DNA of 64,000 bases from Clarkia xantiana subsp. parviflora. Its lineage: Eukaryota; Streptophyta; Magnoliopsida; Myrtales; Onagraceae. Location of the stretch: assembly GCA_036873135.1 (NCBI GenBank), contig JAPTYO010000024.1:1240001-1304000 (forward strand), written 5' to 3'. Below the pieces are notes generated by a model, which saw only the letters and a program-made list of their open reading frames with translations, searched no databases and was not told where the DNA came from. Shown here piece by piece: positions 34,085 to 45,973 of the stretch; within the stretch, counting starts at the first letter, position 1; every line of letters begins with the position of its first letter. The translations under genes were made by a program, and so were the position numbers.

Positions 34085-34957
34085 CGATTATTGCACTTCT
34101 CCGAGTGACTTTATTATACGTGCTTAGGTCGAAACCTCGACACTTAAGACATTCTCGTACGTCCTTCCCGACGATTTAATAACTTGCACCACTTAAGGCG
34201 ACTTAAGACGATTTCACTTAAGACGATTTAAATATTACTTAGAGTAAATCTAAGGATCACACATCACTTATGACGACTTTCCGACTTACGCCACTTAAGG
34301 CGGCTTAACATCGTGCACCACTGAAGGCGACTTTACATCGTGCACCACTTAAGGCGACTTTTCAACTTGCGCCACTTAAGGCGACTTAATATTACTTAGA
34401 GTAAATCTAAGAATCATGCATCACTTAAGACGACTTAATATCGTGCACCACTCAAGGTGACTTAATATCGTGCACCACTGAAGGCGACTTTACATCGTGC
34501 ACCACTTAAGGCGACCTTTCAACTTGCGCCACTTAAGGCGACTTTTCATCGTGCACCACTGAAGGCGACTTTTCTCGTGCACCACTCAAGGTGACTTAAT
34601 ATCGTGCACCACTGAAGGCGACTTTACATCGTGCACCACTTAAGGCGACCTTTCAACTTGCGCCACTTAAGGCGACTTTTCATCGTGCACCACTGAAGGC
34701 GACTTTTCTCGTGCACCACTCAAGGCGACTTTGACACTTAGCATAAATCTAAGGACGATTCTTATTGGAAGCAACCTCTTTATTTATTGATGGCATAAAA
34801 TTGGCTTACACCGAATTAAGCGATAAACAACATACACCACTTAAGGCGATTTTACATCGGGCACCACTTAAGGCGACTTTATCGGGCACCACTTAAGGCG
34901 TCTTTATCGGGCACCACTTAAGGCCACTTTATCGGGCACCACTTAAGGCGACTTTCT
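34085..34957. repeat. A spacer array of CTTAAG hairpin repeats
   Basis: The longest and most regular spacer array: about 30 units of 25-28 bp with GTGCACCACTTAAGGCGACT. Variants CACCACTCAAGGTG (34446-34459) and CACTGAAGGCGAC alternate in a higher-order pattern (a block of about 160 bp is repeated near 34440-34600 and 34580-34740). It lies exactly between the two convergent stops. Confidence 0.87.
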
Positions 34958-37026
34958 TCAAGCATGGTGTTTCTTCAAGTGTTCGCCACTAAAAGAATGC
35001 TTCAACGTTCTGCCATCGAGGTCTTCCAACTTGTACGCATTTGGAGCTGGCATCCCCACGACCTTATAAGGTCCTTCCCATTTTGGTGACATCTTGTTGA
35101 TTCCATCCAAAAGGGTGAACTCGTTGCGACGCTAAACCAGCTCCCCGACGAAGAACTGTCGGGACTTCACTCGCCGATTGTAGTACCTGGCCGTCGCCAA
35201 TCGCAATCGAGCCTGGACTACATCGGCTTCCCGCCTCTTCTCTTCGAGTAAGTCCAAGTCCAGACGTCTCACTTCATCGTTCATCAGGGGCTCGTAATAT
35301 CTCATCCGATGGGATGCCACAGCTACCTCTACGGGGGCGACAGCTTCCGTGCCATAAACGAGGCCAAACGGAGTCTCCCCCGTTGATCGTTTGGGTGTCG
35401 TTTTAACAGCCCAAAGCACGTTTTCCAGTTCGTTCAGCCACTTGCTCTTCAAGGCATAGACCCTCTTCTTCAGGCCATCCATCACGATTTTGTTGGCTGA
35501 CTCCACCTGGCCATTAGTCTGAGCATGGCGTACGGAGGCGGTCCGATGCTCAATGTTCAATTCTTCCAAATACTCCCTCACCTGAGAGCCGTTAAACGGT
35601 GGACCATTGTCGCTGATCACCACCTTAGGAATCCCGTATATGGACACGATGTGGGTCTGGAGGAACTTGACGATCTGGTTCCCCGTTGTTCTGGCCAACG
35701 CCTTTGCCTCTATCCATTTCGAAAAATAATCGATTGCTACAAGTAAATACTTACATTGTCCTTGTGCTTGTGGAAGAGGTCCCACCAAGTCGATCCCCCA
35801 CTGTGCGAAGGGCTACGCGCTCTTGATGGACGTGAGATTAGCGGCCGGAGCCACGATACTCGGGGCGTACCTCTGGCACGCGTCGCAGGATCGGACCAAC
35901 GCCGTTGCTTCTTTGTTCATCGTGGGCCAATAGTAGCCTAAGTTCAACACCTTCCTCATAATGGATCAAGCCCCTTCGTGACAAGCCGCGACCCCTTCAT
36001 GCATTTCCTTCAGGATTCGACTGGTGTCGGGTTCTGCTACACACTTCAAGTACGGAGTCGAGAACCAGCCCTTCTTGTATAGCTGATTGTTCAGCATCAC
36101 ATAATTGGCCGCGATCCGACGTATCCTGTCCGCTGCCACTTGATCATCGGGGACTGCCCCCGTAGTCAAGTACGCGACTATCGGGGTCATCCAAGTTGGC
36201 TCCTCCTCCGATCTCGCTTCAATGGCGCACACCTGTGTTGGGTCGATGTTTGATAAGATCACCTTCTCCAAGAAGTGCACCTTCCGATTTTCTTCCAAGG
36301 GTGCCCCCAGGGCAAATTTGCTCAAGGCATCTGCCTCTACATTTTCCTCCCTCGGAATTGCCTCGACGTCGAAGCTTTTGAAACTCTCTTTCAGGGCTTG
36401 TACCTCTCGCAGATACTTCTTCATTATTGGACTCCTTGCTTCGTATCGCCCTTGAACCTGGTTCACGATTAAAGCTGCGTCGCACTTCACTCTCAAGTGA
36501 TCGATTCCAGTGCCTTTAGCAATTTTTAGGCCCGTGATAAGAGCTTCATACTCCGCTTCGTTGTTTGTGGCCTTGAATGTTAAAGCCAAGGCGTATCGGA
36601 GTGGTTCACCTTCGCCCGGTGGTATCAATAAAAAGCCCGCTCCTGATCCGTCCGAACTTGCGGAGCCATCCGTGTAGATCTCCCAGGTATTTTCTTTGTT
36701 TGGCTGTTCTGATTGCTCTGCCCTCTCTGGTTGTTCTTCTATCGGGACCTCCATGGTTGCCCCCTCTATAGGGCCCGCTTCTTCCAGATCGGGGGCTGTA
36801 GATTCTGCTATAAAATTCGCCAACGCCTGGCCCTTAATTGCCGTTCACGGAGCAAAGTGTATTCGAAACTCACTAAGCTCTACTGCCCACTTCACTAACC
36901 TTCCCGACGCGTCCGGTCGGTTCAAGAAATGCTTCAAAGGCTGATTTGTCAGCACAGTAATCTCGTGTGCGTGGAAATAAGGCCTTTGCTTCCGAGCAGT
37001 AATAATCAACACAAAGAGGTACTTCT
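34958..37026 (-). pseudogene. pol: A pol, downstream part: RNaseH and integrase
   Basis: On the minus strand from 37026 (next to the B insertion) the frame continues the RT-RNaseH region. RNaseH shows YTDGSASSDGSG (about 36680) and NNEAEYEALITGL. The integrase shows SCDACQRYA, IDLVGPLP, IDYFSKW, ISDNGPPF and NGQVESANK (about 35900-35480). Single-base stops are seen at 36847-36845 (CGA to TGA), about 35969 (TGG to TGA), about 35812 (TGG to TAG) and about 35132 (TGG to TAG); all fit C to T changes. The end is the TGA at 34960-34958. The 5' part of the gene is 47058-50602. Confidence 0.87.
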
Positions 37027-38131
37027 TGTTAGGTTATAAAGTCTAGGTCAACGGGTCGTCAATCTAGAATTTATCTCCCACTAATGAAATGTCGGGTTCA
37101 GTGCTCCTAGGACTAGTCGTTCTGATCCGTGCCCTTATACTCCCTTGGGGTAGTCGTTCTGATCCCTGCCCTTATACTCTCTTGGGGTAGTCGTTCTGAT
37201 ATGTGTCCTTCTCTTCTCTCCTTCTGACCTCCTTTCCTTCTCTCCTTCTGACCTCCTTTCCTTCTCTCCTTCTGACCTCCTGAGGCTTGTACTTCTTACC
37301 CCTGGGGCTTGTCCTACTGCTCTATGCTCTTCTGCTTCCTTGGTTCTCTTCTCCTTGCCACCCTGCAAGAGGGGCAATACCAGGCACAGAGGGGGGGGTG
37401 GTGCCTGATGAACCCTCTCCGATGCCTAAGTCAGTACGGTTTTAGAGAGATAAAGCTAGGGAGATGTCAGAGCAAAATTGTGCAACTTGCCAAGATGTTC
37501 GAATGAATAGTGGAGGTGGGGTATTTATAGGCAACGGTGTCATTAAGGTGGCTTAATGACATCGTTAACCTTTAAACACAATTAATTAACCTTTATACGC
37601 ATAATTAGGACCTTAGGATACGGAGAAGGTAGGCGGAGTGAACCGAGTGTGGGAGTCCAAAAATGGTGCCGGGGCCCTTGGGGGGGGGGGAGAAATCCGA
37701 CCCCCAAGGGTAGGGGTTGGGTGAGGGCACCCAACCCCTCCTAGGGAGGATGGGGTTGGCCAACCCCATCCCTCCTAGGAGAGATCGGGTTGGCCGACCC
37801 GATCTCTCCTAGGAGAGATCGGGTTGGCCGACCCGATCTCTCCTAGGAGAGATCGGGTTGGTCCACCCGATCTCCCCTAGGAGAGATCGGGTTGGCTGAC
37901 CCGATCTCTCCTAGGGGAGGTCGGGTGTGGCCACCCAACCTCACCTAGGTGAGTTTGCCTCGGCCGGACGAGCGCTCTGGCCTCGGCCGGACGAGCGCTC
38001 TGGCCTCGTCCGAGCCGTTGATGTTTTCGCGAAGTGTTCGGGTTTGAAGTTTCGATTTACAATCGGTAATGGGACGATAAAAATACAACGGTTTGGAAGT
38101 CAACGGGTTCAAATTGGGCGTATATCCATCA
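37027..38131 (-). repeat. B 3' LTR
   Basis: Plus ends TGTTAGGTTAT and TATATCCATCA. It contains tandem CCTTTCCTTCTCTCCTTCTGA units (37200-37280), a minus-strand TATAAATAC box at 37521-37529, a G run near 37680, and an array of large palindromes at 37700-37945. Copy number of both repeat types differs from the 5' LTR. Confidence 0.92.
37700..37945. repeat. Palindrome array in U3 of the B 3' LTR
   Basis: Consecutive inverted repeats: a perfect 24-bp palindrome of GGATGGGGTTGG and CCAACCCCATCC at 37748-37771, then several GATCGGGT-loop-ACCCGATC units separated by TCCTAGGA. The 5' LTR of B and the B2 LTR have fewer units. It lies upstream of the TATA box in element orientation. Confidence 0.85.
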
Positions 38132-38144
38132 CATGCCCCCGAGT
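38132..38144 (-). other. B polypurine tract
   Basis: The plus strand CATGCCCCCGAGT gives the minus-strand ACTCGGGGGCATG before the LTR start TGATGG. Confidence 0.75.
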
Positions 38145-38529
38145 CAACCAATGGCCTAACCCTTGATTGACTCTATTTCAGGATGGTATGATACGCGCAA
38201 TTTGGAACCGGGGTTTCTACCTTTCATCTGAGTGCCAGCTTACCCATGGATGCGTGTCTTCGACTCTGCCCCCTGTCTTATGAGATAGAGGAGTTGTAAA
38301 CGTTAGAATAGCACGGACGTATGCCTAAGCATGCGTCCGTCTGAGGCAGGAGCAATAAATCTATCTTTGCTACAGGCGTATACTCAAAAAATACATGCTT
38401 GCATAGGAATGTAATACTGATACATCTAAGTGATTCATGCTTCAATTTCATGCCATGATTTGCCTAAGTGGAGAAAAATTTAATTTTGGCCCAAATTTTT
38501 TCTAAGTATGGGATACTAGAAAATATGCC

Positions 38530-38870
38530 TATAGGATGTTAACTAGGAGTGAACATGGACATATCATGAACATGAGGATGTGTACTAGCATACATGCAAG
38601 TAGGAACATAAGGATGGGAGTGAGTAAAGACATGCTGCGATTGTAGTCATGGATGTATGCATGAATATATGGCGGCCATGTGCATGGACGTCTAAATGTT
38701 TTAATACACGGGAGTGTGTACGTGGGCATGCATATGAGTGCAAGCATGAACGTGCATGTATGTATGGACGGGTTGTGAGAATAAGCATGAGTGATGACAT
38801 TGATGTACCTGTAGATGTTAATCATGAATATGAGCATAAGTGCAAAGGTGAGAGCATAGACTTCTCCTTT
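38530..38870. repeat. Degenerate ATG/CATG-rich repeats in B
   Basis: Loose repeats of GAACATGGACAT and CATGAATATG type, ending ACTTGAGGGTGG. The same sequence is in B2 (63650-63995). A similar CATG-rich region precedes the polypurine tract at 61851 in X. Artificial frames cross it on both strands. Confidence 0.6.
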
Positions 38871-39429
38871 ACTTGAGGGTGGGAACTCTGCCACTCAATG
38901 GGACACAACGTTCCGCCTCCCTCGTACTAGCGTGAGCATTTTCCATTAATCTCGACCTTCGGCATGTGTAACATTTTTCCTTCATTCGTTGGAGCGTGTG
39001 TATAGCTCTTGACCTTTAACCTGCAATTTGTTCCCCATAAAAGTGAGGGTGAAAAAGCTTACAAGCTTTCTTCTTACCGCCGCGAGCGAAGGGGTCTATT
39101 GACATGTGTTAAGGGTTGACCCTTCCTTCGGATGTGCTGGAGCGTTGCTCCATTTGGGGAAACTAAAAGTTCGCCCTCTTCCCTTGGTGTTAAGGTTGCA
39201 CCCGTAGTAAGCGTATCTCGCCCCTCTATGAGTAAGGGTCAATCTTTGCGTTGGTTGCTCGTATAGATGACTCACTTTTGGGAAGCTTTCTTCTTCAGAC
39301 AGGGAGACCTTGAAGATCGTTTTCCAAGGTAGTCAGACCAAATCTGACCGTCCTGTGTCTTGGGTGTCCGAGGCGGACTCGTATGAGGCGGGGACTCGTA
39401 TGACCCCTTGTAGGTTGATTTCATGGAGA

Positions 39430-40141
39430 AACATATAAGGTGTAGGCAGAGCGTTCCGAACGTACCGTTGGATCGGATGAGAGGGAAGAACCCTCTAGTT
39501 CTGCTTATCAGGCCAAGAAATTTTCTAAGTCAAGGATGGCTGCTAATGCTTCCAGTATGTTCTTTTTCCCTTCTCTTTTCTTTGTGATATACTTATGATT
39601 GTTCTCATGCTGCTTCCTTCTTGTTGTTAGAGCGTTCTTCCCTGGTTACCGAATGGTTCTTGTGAAGGGTGAGAGTTCAAGTCAATCTAAATCCAAGGCG
39701 CGGAAATCTGACTCTGAGGTCGGGCCCTCGGCTGCCAAGGAGAAAGAAACCGCGAGAGGCTCTCCTTCAAGTGCCCCCTTGCTGACTCCCTCCCATGATA
39801 AGGAGGTAGTGGTTGAAGAGGTGCCCTCTTTGCTTGACAAAAGGAAACAACCTGTGGCTGGCGATGGGGTGATCATAGGTCTTGATGTCTCTTCTCTGTC
39901 CCCTGCCCCCCAGCCGAGGGGCCGAGTCTCAAGTTTATTTCATCTTCATGTAGATTTGACGACTTTTGAAGGTGTCTTTGTCTTTCCTATGGGTTATGTT
40001 ATTAACCCCTGCGTTGAAGATTTTTCTTTTGGTGACGGGTGTGATCATCATCTTACATTGAGGTTCCCCTCTCTTGCCATGGCTCTGATTAAGATAGCAA
40101 ATTCTTGCTTTGGAGTTTGGTTGAGACTGCTCTTGAGTTAG
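39430..40141 (+). pseudogene. Antisense frame in B, unrecognised, probably spliced
   Basis: A plus-strand frame, opposite to the element, carries MVLVKGESSSQSKSKARKSD, a Ser/Lys-rich stretch, VVVEEVPSLLDKRKQ and a C-terminal part with VFPMGYVINPCVEDFSF. Upstream, a segment with EEPSSSAYQAKKFSKSRMAANASS in pieces is followed by GT and, about 70 bp on, by TTGTTGTTAG, a plausible intron. The position (3' internal part, antisense) matches the antisense genes of the Tat elements, but I see no clear sequence match, so a relationship is only inferred from the location. The frame stops at 40141. Confidence 0.45.
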
Positions 40142-40455
40142 CCTCTACTAGTATCGTAGTTGTGATCGTTGTGGGGATCGTTTTGTTATATGCCCTCAAT
40201 AGTGCTTGTCGTGATTCTTTGCTTCATGGTTGATTTCGTGAGATATGGAGGTTTTCTTCATAATGAGGACGTCTCCTTCCTGGTATCACCCAGTGGGTTG
40301 AAATATAAGTGCCTACCTTTGATGAGCGTACGAAGGGTGTTGTTTTTCCTTTTTCTTGAACCTCCTCCTGAGGCTAGGCGTAGCCTTTTGATGTTCGTGG
40401 TCGGGATGGTGTCTTTACAATGCATGTCTTTGACAGATGTTTTATGACGTGCTGT

Positions 40456-40605
40456 CATGATAATTACTTCGGGGTATGTGGACGTGATAGCCACTTCGTG
40501 ATGTGTCGGAGTGATAGCCCTTCTGTAGTGTGTGGACATGATAGCCACTTCAGGATATGTGGACATGATAGCCACTTCAGTGTATGTGGACATGATAGCC
40601 ACATC
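40456..40605. repeat. 27-bp tandem repeat in B
   Basis: Four to five copies of a unit with CATGATAGCCACTTCAGGAT, decaying at both ends. Confidence 0.75.
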
Positions 40606-41249
40606 ACGATGTATGGAGTTGTGCTTTAGTATTCCTTTCTCGTTGGGGAGCCTTTATTGCTATAGCTGCCTTATGTTTAGGCTATGTTTGTTGGGTTAGG
40701 TCCCGATGTCTCGTCTTGTCGGATGTTGTATCCTTTATGCTCTTTAGATGTCTCCTTCATGAGTTGTGCTTGACGATGTTCAAGTCTGATACGAGCATAG
40801 GTCACCCGAGGGCGACATGCATGACAATAACATTTGTCGGAGGTTGATTTGTGTGACTTGTAAGGCAATTCTCTTCTTGATGGGTCGAGCTTATTTTGAG
40901 GGCCTTGAACTTTGGATTTCATGTCTTTGCTATCCTTCTTGGTGGTGTTGGGTTCCTTTGAGATACTTCTCTTGACTTGTAATATGGATGGTAGGATAAC
41001 TCGTTACTTTTTATGATAGCCTCTTGTGCTTCTGTATATGATCCTTTGGTCATGGACTTGTCCCTTGTATATGCTTTCATTTCCTTATCTTTCTTTTGTG
41101 TTTTCCTTCATGCTATACCTGCCATCTCATCAAGAAAAAATATTATGCGTTCTTTATACAACCTTACTTTAAGATTACTTTCTCATGGGATCCTTCTGAG
41201 CATGGTGTGACGATCTCTTCTGATACCCCTTACACGGTATACGTTGTAC

Positions 41250-41990
41250 TGTTAGACCAAAGATACGCTCTTGGTGGGCGTCGAAAACTGTTCACGAGAC
41301 AGGCTCTCGGATGGCACTTAACGTTTCACAGGATAGGCTCCCGGAGGGCTCAGGTTAGACCAAAGATACGCTCCTGGTGGGCGTCGAACTGGTAGTTTGA
41401 AATCTACCTCAAGATACGCTCTTGGGGGCGTCGAACTGGTAGTGTTTTTTCTACCTCAAGATACGCTCTTGGGGGCGTCGAATCTGGTAGGTTGCAAATC
41501 TACCTCAAGATACGCTCCTGGGGGCGTCGAAATTCGTAGTTTTTGGAAACCACTCTCAAGATACGCTCTTGGTGCGTCGAAGGTCGTAGTGTATAAACTA
41601 CTCTCAAGATACGCTCTTGGGGGCGTCGAAGGTCGTAGTATGAACACTACTCTCAAGATACGCTCTTGGGGGCGTCGAAATTCGTAGTTTTTGGAAACCA
41701 CTCTCAAGATACGCTCTTGGTGCGTCGAAGGTCGTAGTATAAAAACTACTCTCAAGATACGCTCTTGGGGGCGTCGAAGGTCGTAGTATGAACACTACTC
41801 TCAAGATACGCTCTTGGGGGCGTCGAAGATCGTAGTGTAAAAACTACTCTCAAGATACGCTCTTGGGGGCGTCGAATCTGTTCGCGGGATAGGCTCCCGG
41901 AGGGCACAGGGTTCGTAGTTTTAGAACTACTCTCAAGATACGCTCTTGGGGGCGTCGAATGTGTTCGCGGGATTGGCTCCCGGAGGGCTC
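41250..41990. repeat. B array of paired hairpins (CAAGA-TACGC-TCTTG type)
   Basis: Twelve or so units of 45-60 bp. Each has a 5-bp hairpin CAAGA-TACGC-TCTTG (first at 41410-41424) followed by GGGGGCGTCGA and a second hairpin GTAGT-loop-ACTAC. Variant first hairpins keep pairing: CGAGA-CAGGC-TCTCG at 41295-41309 and CGGGA-TAGGC-TCCCG at 41885-41899. Variant second hairpins include GGTAG/CTACC, GTAGTT/AACTAC and GTAGTTT/AAACCAC. Frames read through it by chance. Confidence 0.85.
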
Positions 41991-44900
41991 ATAATATAAC
42001 TTATCTTGTGTCCCTTCTCATGTATGGTGCATTTTTGGTATGCTTTTCGAGTCTTTACTTGACTTCTCCTTCTACGATATTGCCTGTTACCACGCTTTTT
42101 CTTCAATGTGGGAGATCACCTCTCGAGGGCGATGTTTGTGTGTTGCCAACTTAGGACGAGTTCGTATAGGGAGTTGAGGATGTTTTCCTCTTATGTGACC
42201 TCTTCTAGGAAAAGTGGTATTGCATGTTCTTGTGATCTTCTGCCTCTAATCTCTTCTTTTACACTTAGGTGGACTACCAAGCACTTATTCGTTTGGTGCC
42301 CCCAAGTTGCTTGGTGGTCACACCGCCTTTCATATTTGGCCGTTGAAGGCCCCTCGTTCATTTTCTTGGTTGGGTACCCCTTATGCTCGGGGCTCCCTTG
42401 TCTGCTTGTTTGAATGCGATGAGTGTCCCTTGTAGGATTTACTCTTTCTCATGCTTGCTTGTTTCAGTCATAGGCATGGTTTGGATGATGCCTTTGTCGG
42501 ATGTGTCTTTGGAGGTTGTGTGGAAGAGCTTTTGCTTTGGGTGGGTGGGGGTGGATTTCATTCTCTTGATAACTAGGATGTGGCAATGTCTGTATCCTAG
42601 GGGTGCTTGTAAATTTTTCCCCCTTTTCCTTGTGTAGGTTGAAGAGCTCTCTCATAGAATGGTGTCTTGAGTTGTTAATCTCGTAGGTGTGTTTCAGACT
42701 AGTCAATCTGATCCATGCTCTTTGCTCGTGCATGGGGGGGGGGGGGGGGGTCTGACCGGGCTGTATCTTCTTGGAGTGTTGTGGCACTTAGTGTGCCTTG
42801 CCTTTTCCTTCACACTGGAGTATTCTTCAATGCCCTTAGGGGGTGTCACATTGGTCATGCTCCTCCCACCTTGAATGTTGATTGTAGACTTCCTTTGAAT
42901 TAGGACTTGAATCTAAAAAGGGCGTTTTCCTTTAGGTTTGCAGGTGATGCTCCCTGATTTTCCCTGGGTTTGTTCCCGTATTGGCTATTCCTTGTTGGAT
43001 AACTTCATTAGAGGCTGCATTTGTATTGCGTACGTATACGTGTTTGAGGTGTGTTGAGCTGACAAGTCCCTCCTCTTTTGTTTTGTCATAACCTTCATTC
43101 ATCATGTATTTGGCGTATGGCCTTAGAGGCGGGATATTTTTCTAGTGCCCCTTTTATCGGGGTTCTCCTCTTGATGGGATGCCAGAGTCAAATGTCTTAT
43201 CATTTGCAGACAAGGTGGTTGATCGGGATGTGCGTCTAGTGTGAAGGTCGATCTTGAAACCTTACTCCCCAAGCTTTAGAGCTCTTCTTTGGTTGATCTT
43301 GTAGAACTATTATCCTGCCCTAAGGCTCTTGGTAGGAGATGTATCTCCTTTTTCACACTCTAGTTGTTGCACTATCTCCTTTGCTAATCTTGCATCTTTA
43401 GAGTTTCTCTCTTGGTGCATGACTTCAATGACAGGATTTTCTACCGATGTTTATTCTGTTAGGACTTGTATCCTTGGTTTCCCTCCTTTCTTGTGAGATG
43501 GCGAAGGAGTGTTTGTGAACACTCCAATGTGTCGTACTTGGTAGAGGTATGCGCCTAATCTTTATGGCGCTGTCTTGAATCTTCGTGTACCTATCTCTGA
43601 TGAACATGTTATTCATTATATATAGTACGGAGTCCAAGGATCTCCGGGTTAGGATCATAGCTTGAGAACAGAGACATAGTCATCTATTAGATAACTTCTT
43701 TATCTACGGAGTTTATTTTTGCAAGGATAAATGCAAGGATACTTGTAAGGATACTTGTAAGGATATGTGTTCCATCCTTTTCCTGGTTCATTTGCAGTGC
43801 CGTGTCCCTAATGGGTGTGTTGATGTTCTGACCACCTTTACTAGTAGGGGGTCCCTTGGTATTAGGTATGCCTGACTCTTCTCTAGTATCATCAATGGTT
43901 GGTCATGGGAGATGTCTGACGGACTCCCTTCATGTACTATGGTTCTCTTCATGTCAAAGTTGGTGATTCCCTCTCTTATGACTAACATATCATTGTGTGG
44001 AAATACTATGTTTTCCATATCCCTTTTTAAAAGCTTGATGATGGTGTCACCGTTCTTCCTTTGCTAGGCTTGGTGTCCTTGAGGGTTTTTGATGGAGGTG
44101 TATTCCATTATCTGGGATGAGCTTTCTAAGTGTAGTTGTATCTCCTGGCTATTTTGTGAAATCATAAAGATCCGCTGGAGGTGTTTGCCTCTGATGGTGG
44201 GTGTTACCCATGTGATATGGTTTCCTCCATTTTTGGAGGGATGTGTTCGCGGCTACCCCCTCTTGTGCTAATGGGCGTTTGTGGGGAGGGCATGTTGTGA
44301 CTGGTGCCCCCCTTGCATACCAATGCCAGATGGGATCCTTTGACGGGCTTGGCCCTAGGATGCTTAGTGGAAGGTTGTAGTAGGGGTAATCCTTTGTGAC
44401 CTTCATGGTAGTTCCTCTATAGGATGTTGGGAGTGCTCAACTTATTTTTGTAAGTGAGCCTTCCATCTTGTGATCTTTCCCAGAAACTTGACCTTATAGG
44501 TGTTCTTTGGGATTGAGGAATCTGTTGCTTGTGCATCTCTTGATTGGCGACGGCCTTTTACTGATTCTTCTAGTGGTCCACCTGTGTATATATATATCAC
44601 GGAGCCCGAAGGCGTCCGGTATGGTTATTCTTGGAAAACATGTTGATATCAAGTATCAAAATCTACCCCTTTTAGGGAGTTGACTTGTTATGCAGTTAAA
44701 TTAAATAAGAGGATATGGGAAGGATATGGGCGTGGGGTGTTGATATCCCCTGCTTCCTTGGTAATGTAATTGTTTTCCTCTGTTAGTCTGTGTGTATTTC
44801 TTCCACTTGAGGAATATAAGGCCGCATCCTTGCAAGGTGGACTATGTGGAGGTGTATCCTTCATGTATGCTATGTGCGATCTCACTCTACTATGTCTCTC

Positions 44901-45370
44901 CATGAGGCTTCCCATTGTAGTAGCTATGTGCTGACGTGGTGTGGTACTCTATGAGTCCCCTGTTCAAATCCTTGTCTTTTCAACTCCTCCCCTGTCCTAG
45001 GGGGATGTGTGCCAAGGGTTGTCATGCACAAGGGGTTTGGATCTGTTGTGCTGTATCATGGGTAGGTGGTTGCCTTGTTGTGTTGTTGGGACTATGTCCC
45101 TCCCTTTGAGCTTTCCTTGGTATGTCCCTTAGTCATGTCTGTAGTGATACGGATTGTATGTGTACATTGCCAGGGTGGATGTTGGAACTCCTATATCCTT
45201 GTTGGTCTGGCATGTATGTCCTCCCTTAGTGCGGTGTATGTCCCTGTTGGGGTACTTGGTTGAATCCATGCCTCCTTGGAGGTCTTGCCTGTCTATCTGC
45301 CCCCATGGGGGTGTATGCCCTGGCATCCTGCTGTGTCTGTTGCTGCCTTGGAGGCACAAATTGCTGTCTT
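41991..45370. other. B interior without a recognisable gene
   Basis: 3.4 kb with many short frames and no known domain. Small features: a run of 17 G at 42734-42750, ACTTGTAAGGAT triplication near 43735-43765, and TATATATATA at 44587-44597. This is where gag-pol would lie in an autonomous relative; no such motif is seen. Confidence 0.5.
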
Positions 45371-45374
45371 CCCT

Positions 45375-45945
45375 CTAGGAGTGGCCCTGGTTATCTCTCA
45401 TTTGTTCTTCTCGCTGCCTTGTTCGAGGGTGCGAGTGGTGTTCTTCTTCTGGGTCTTGTTCTTCCTCATGAACTTCTTCTTCTTCATGCTGGTGTTGCCT
45501 TCTCTGCCTGTTCCTCAGAGTCTCTATATGGGCTAGCAGCTCATCCAATGCGTTCATCAACCTCGGAGTCACTGTCTGTGCCCCTTGCGAGTATGCGGGC
45601 CTTATGTTGGTTGTGTGGGCACGATTGTCGTTCCTTTGAGTTAATATTCCATATGGATACCCTTGAGGTTGTGCCTCATAGTAGTACCCCTGTGGAGGTG
45701 CCGTGTATTGGGATGGCACTCCTTGTTGCCCCCCTGTCCCTGTGGCTTCCTAGTCAATGGAGTTGGAGCTGTGGAAGCCTCCTCCCTGCTTGTTAGGCTG
45801 GGGTGCCTGTGGGGCTACTTGAGGCTCTGGTGTGCAGGCTGTTTCTCTGGGTTAGGCTGCCTTGCTGGAGGTATAGGCTGTCTCTCTCGCCTATTGCCCC
45901 CAGGTGGGCGGTGATGCCTAGATACTAAGCTGTTCGTCATCGCTC
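45375..45945 (-). pseudogene. gag: B gag-like N-terminal remnant
   Basis: On the minus strand just inside the PBS an ATG near 45940 opens MTNSLVSRHHRPPGGN, stopping after about 40 codons. Further pieces in other frames are Pro/Gln-rich, then MNALDELLAHIETLRNRQ and an acidic EEEEVHEEEQDPEEE stretch to 45375. The place (directly after PBS) and low-complexity Pro/Gln plus coiled-coil character suggest the start of a gag gene. No capsid or zinc-knuckle motif is visible, so the assignment is tentative. Confidence 0.4.
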
Positions 45946-45973
45946 TTGTTATTGCCAGGCTTTCTGTTCGAAG

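Noticed and set aside
34085..34957. CRISPR-like array of short regular repeats
   Set aside because: Units are degenerate, spacers are repeats of each other, and the context is a eukaryotic retrotransposon.
38540..38890. ORFs on both strands with Met/His/Ile-rich products near CATG repeats
   Set aside because: The same artefact appears in B2; composition follows the degenerate repeat and no motif is seen.
41397..41804. Frames through the B hairpin array
   Set aside because: Both strands are open through the repeat; products are low-complexity and not conserved between units.
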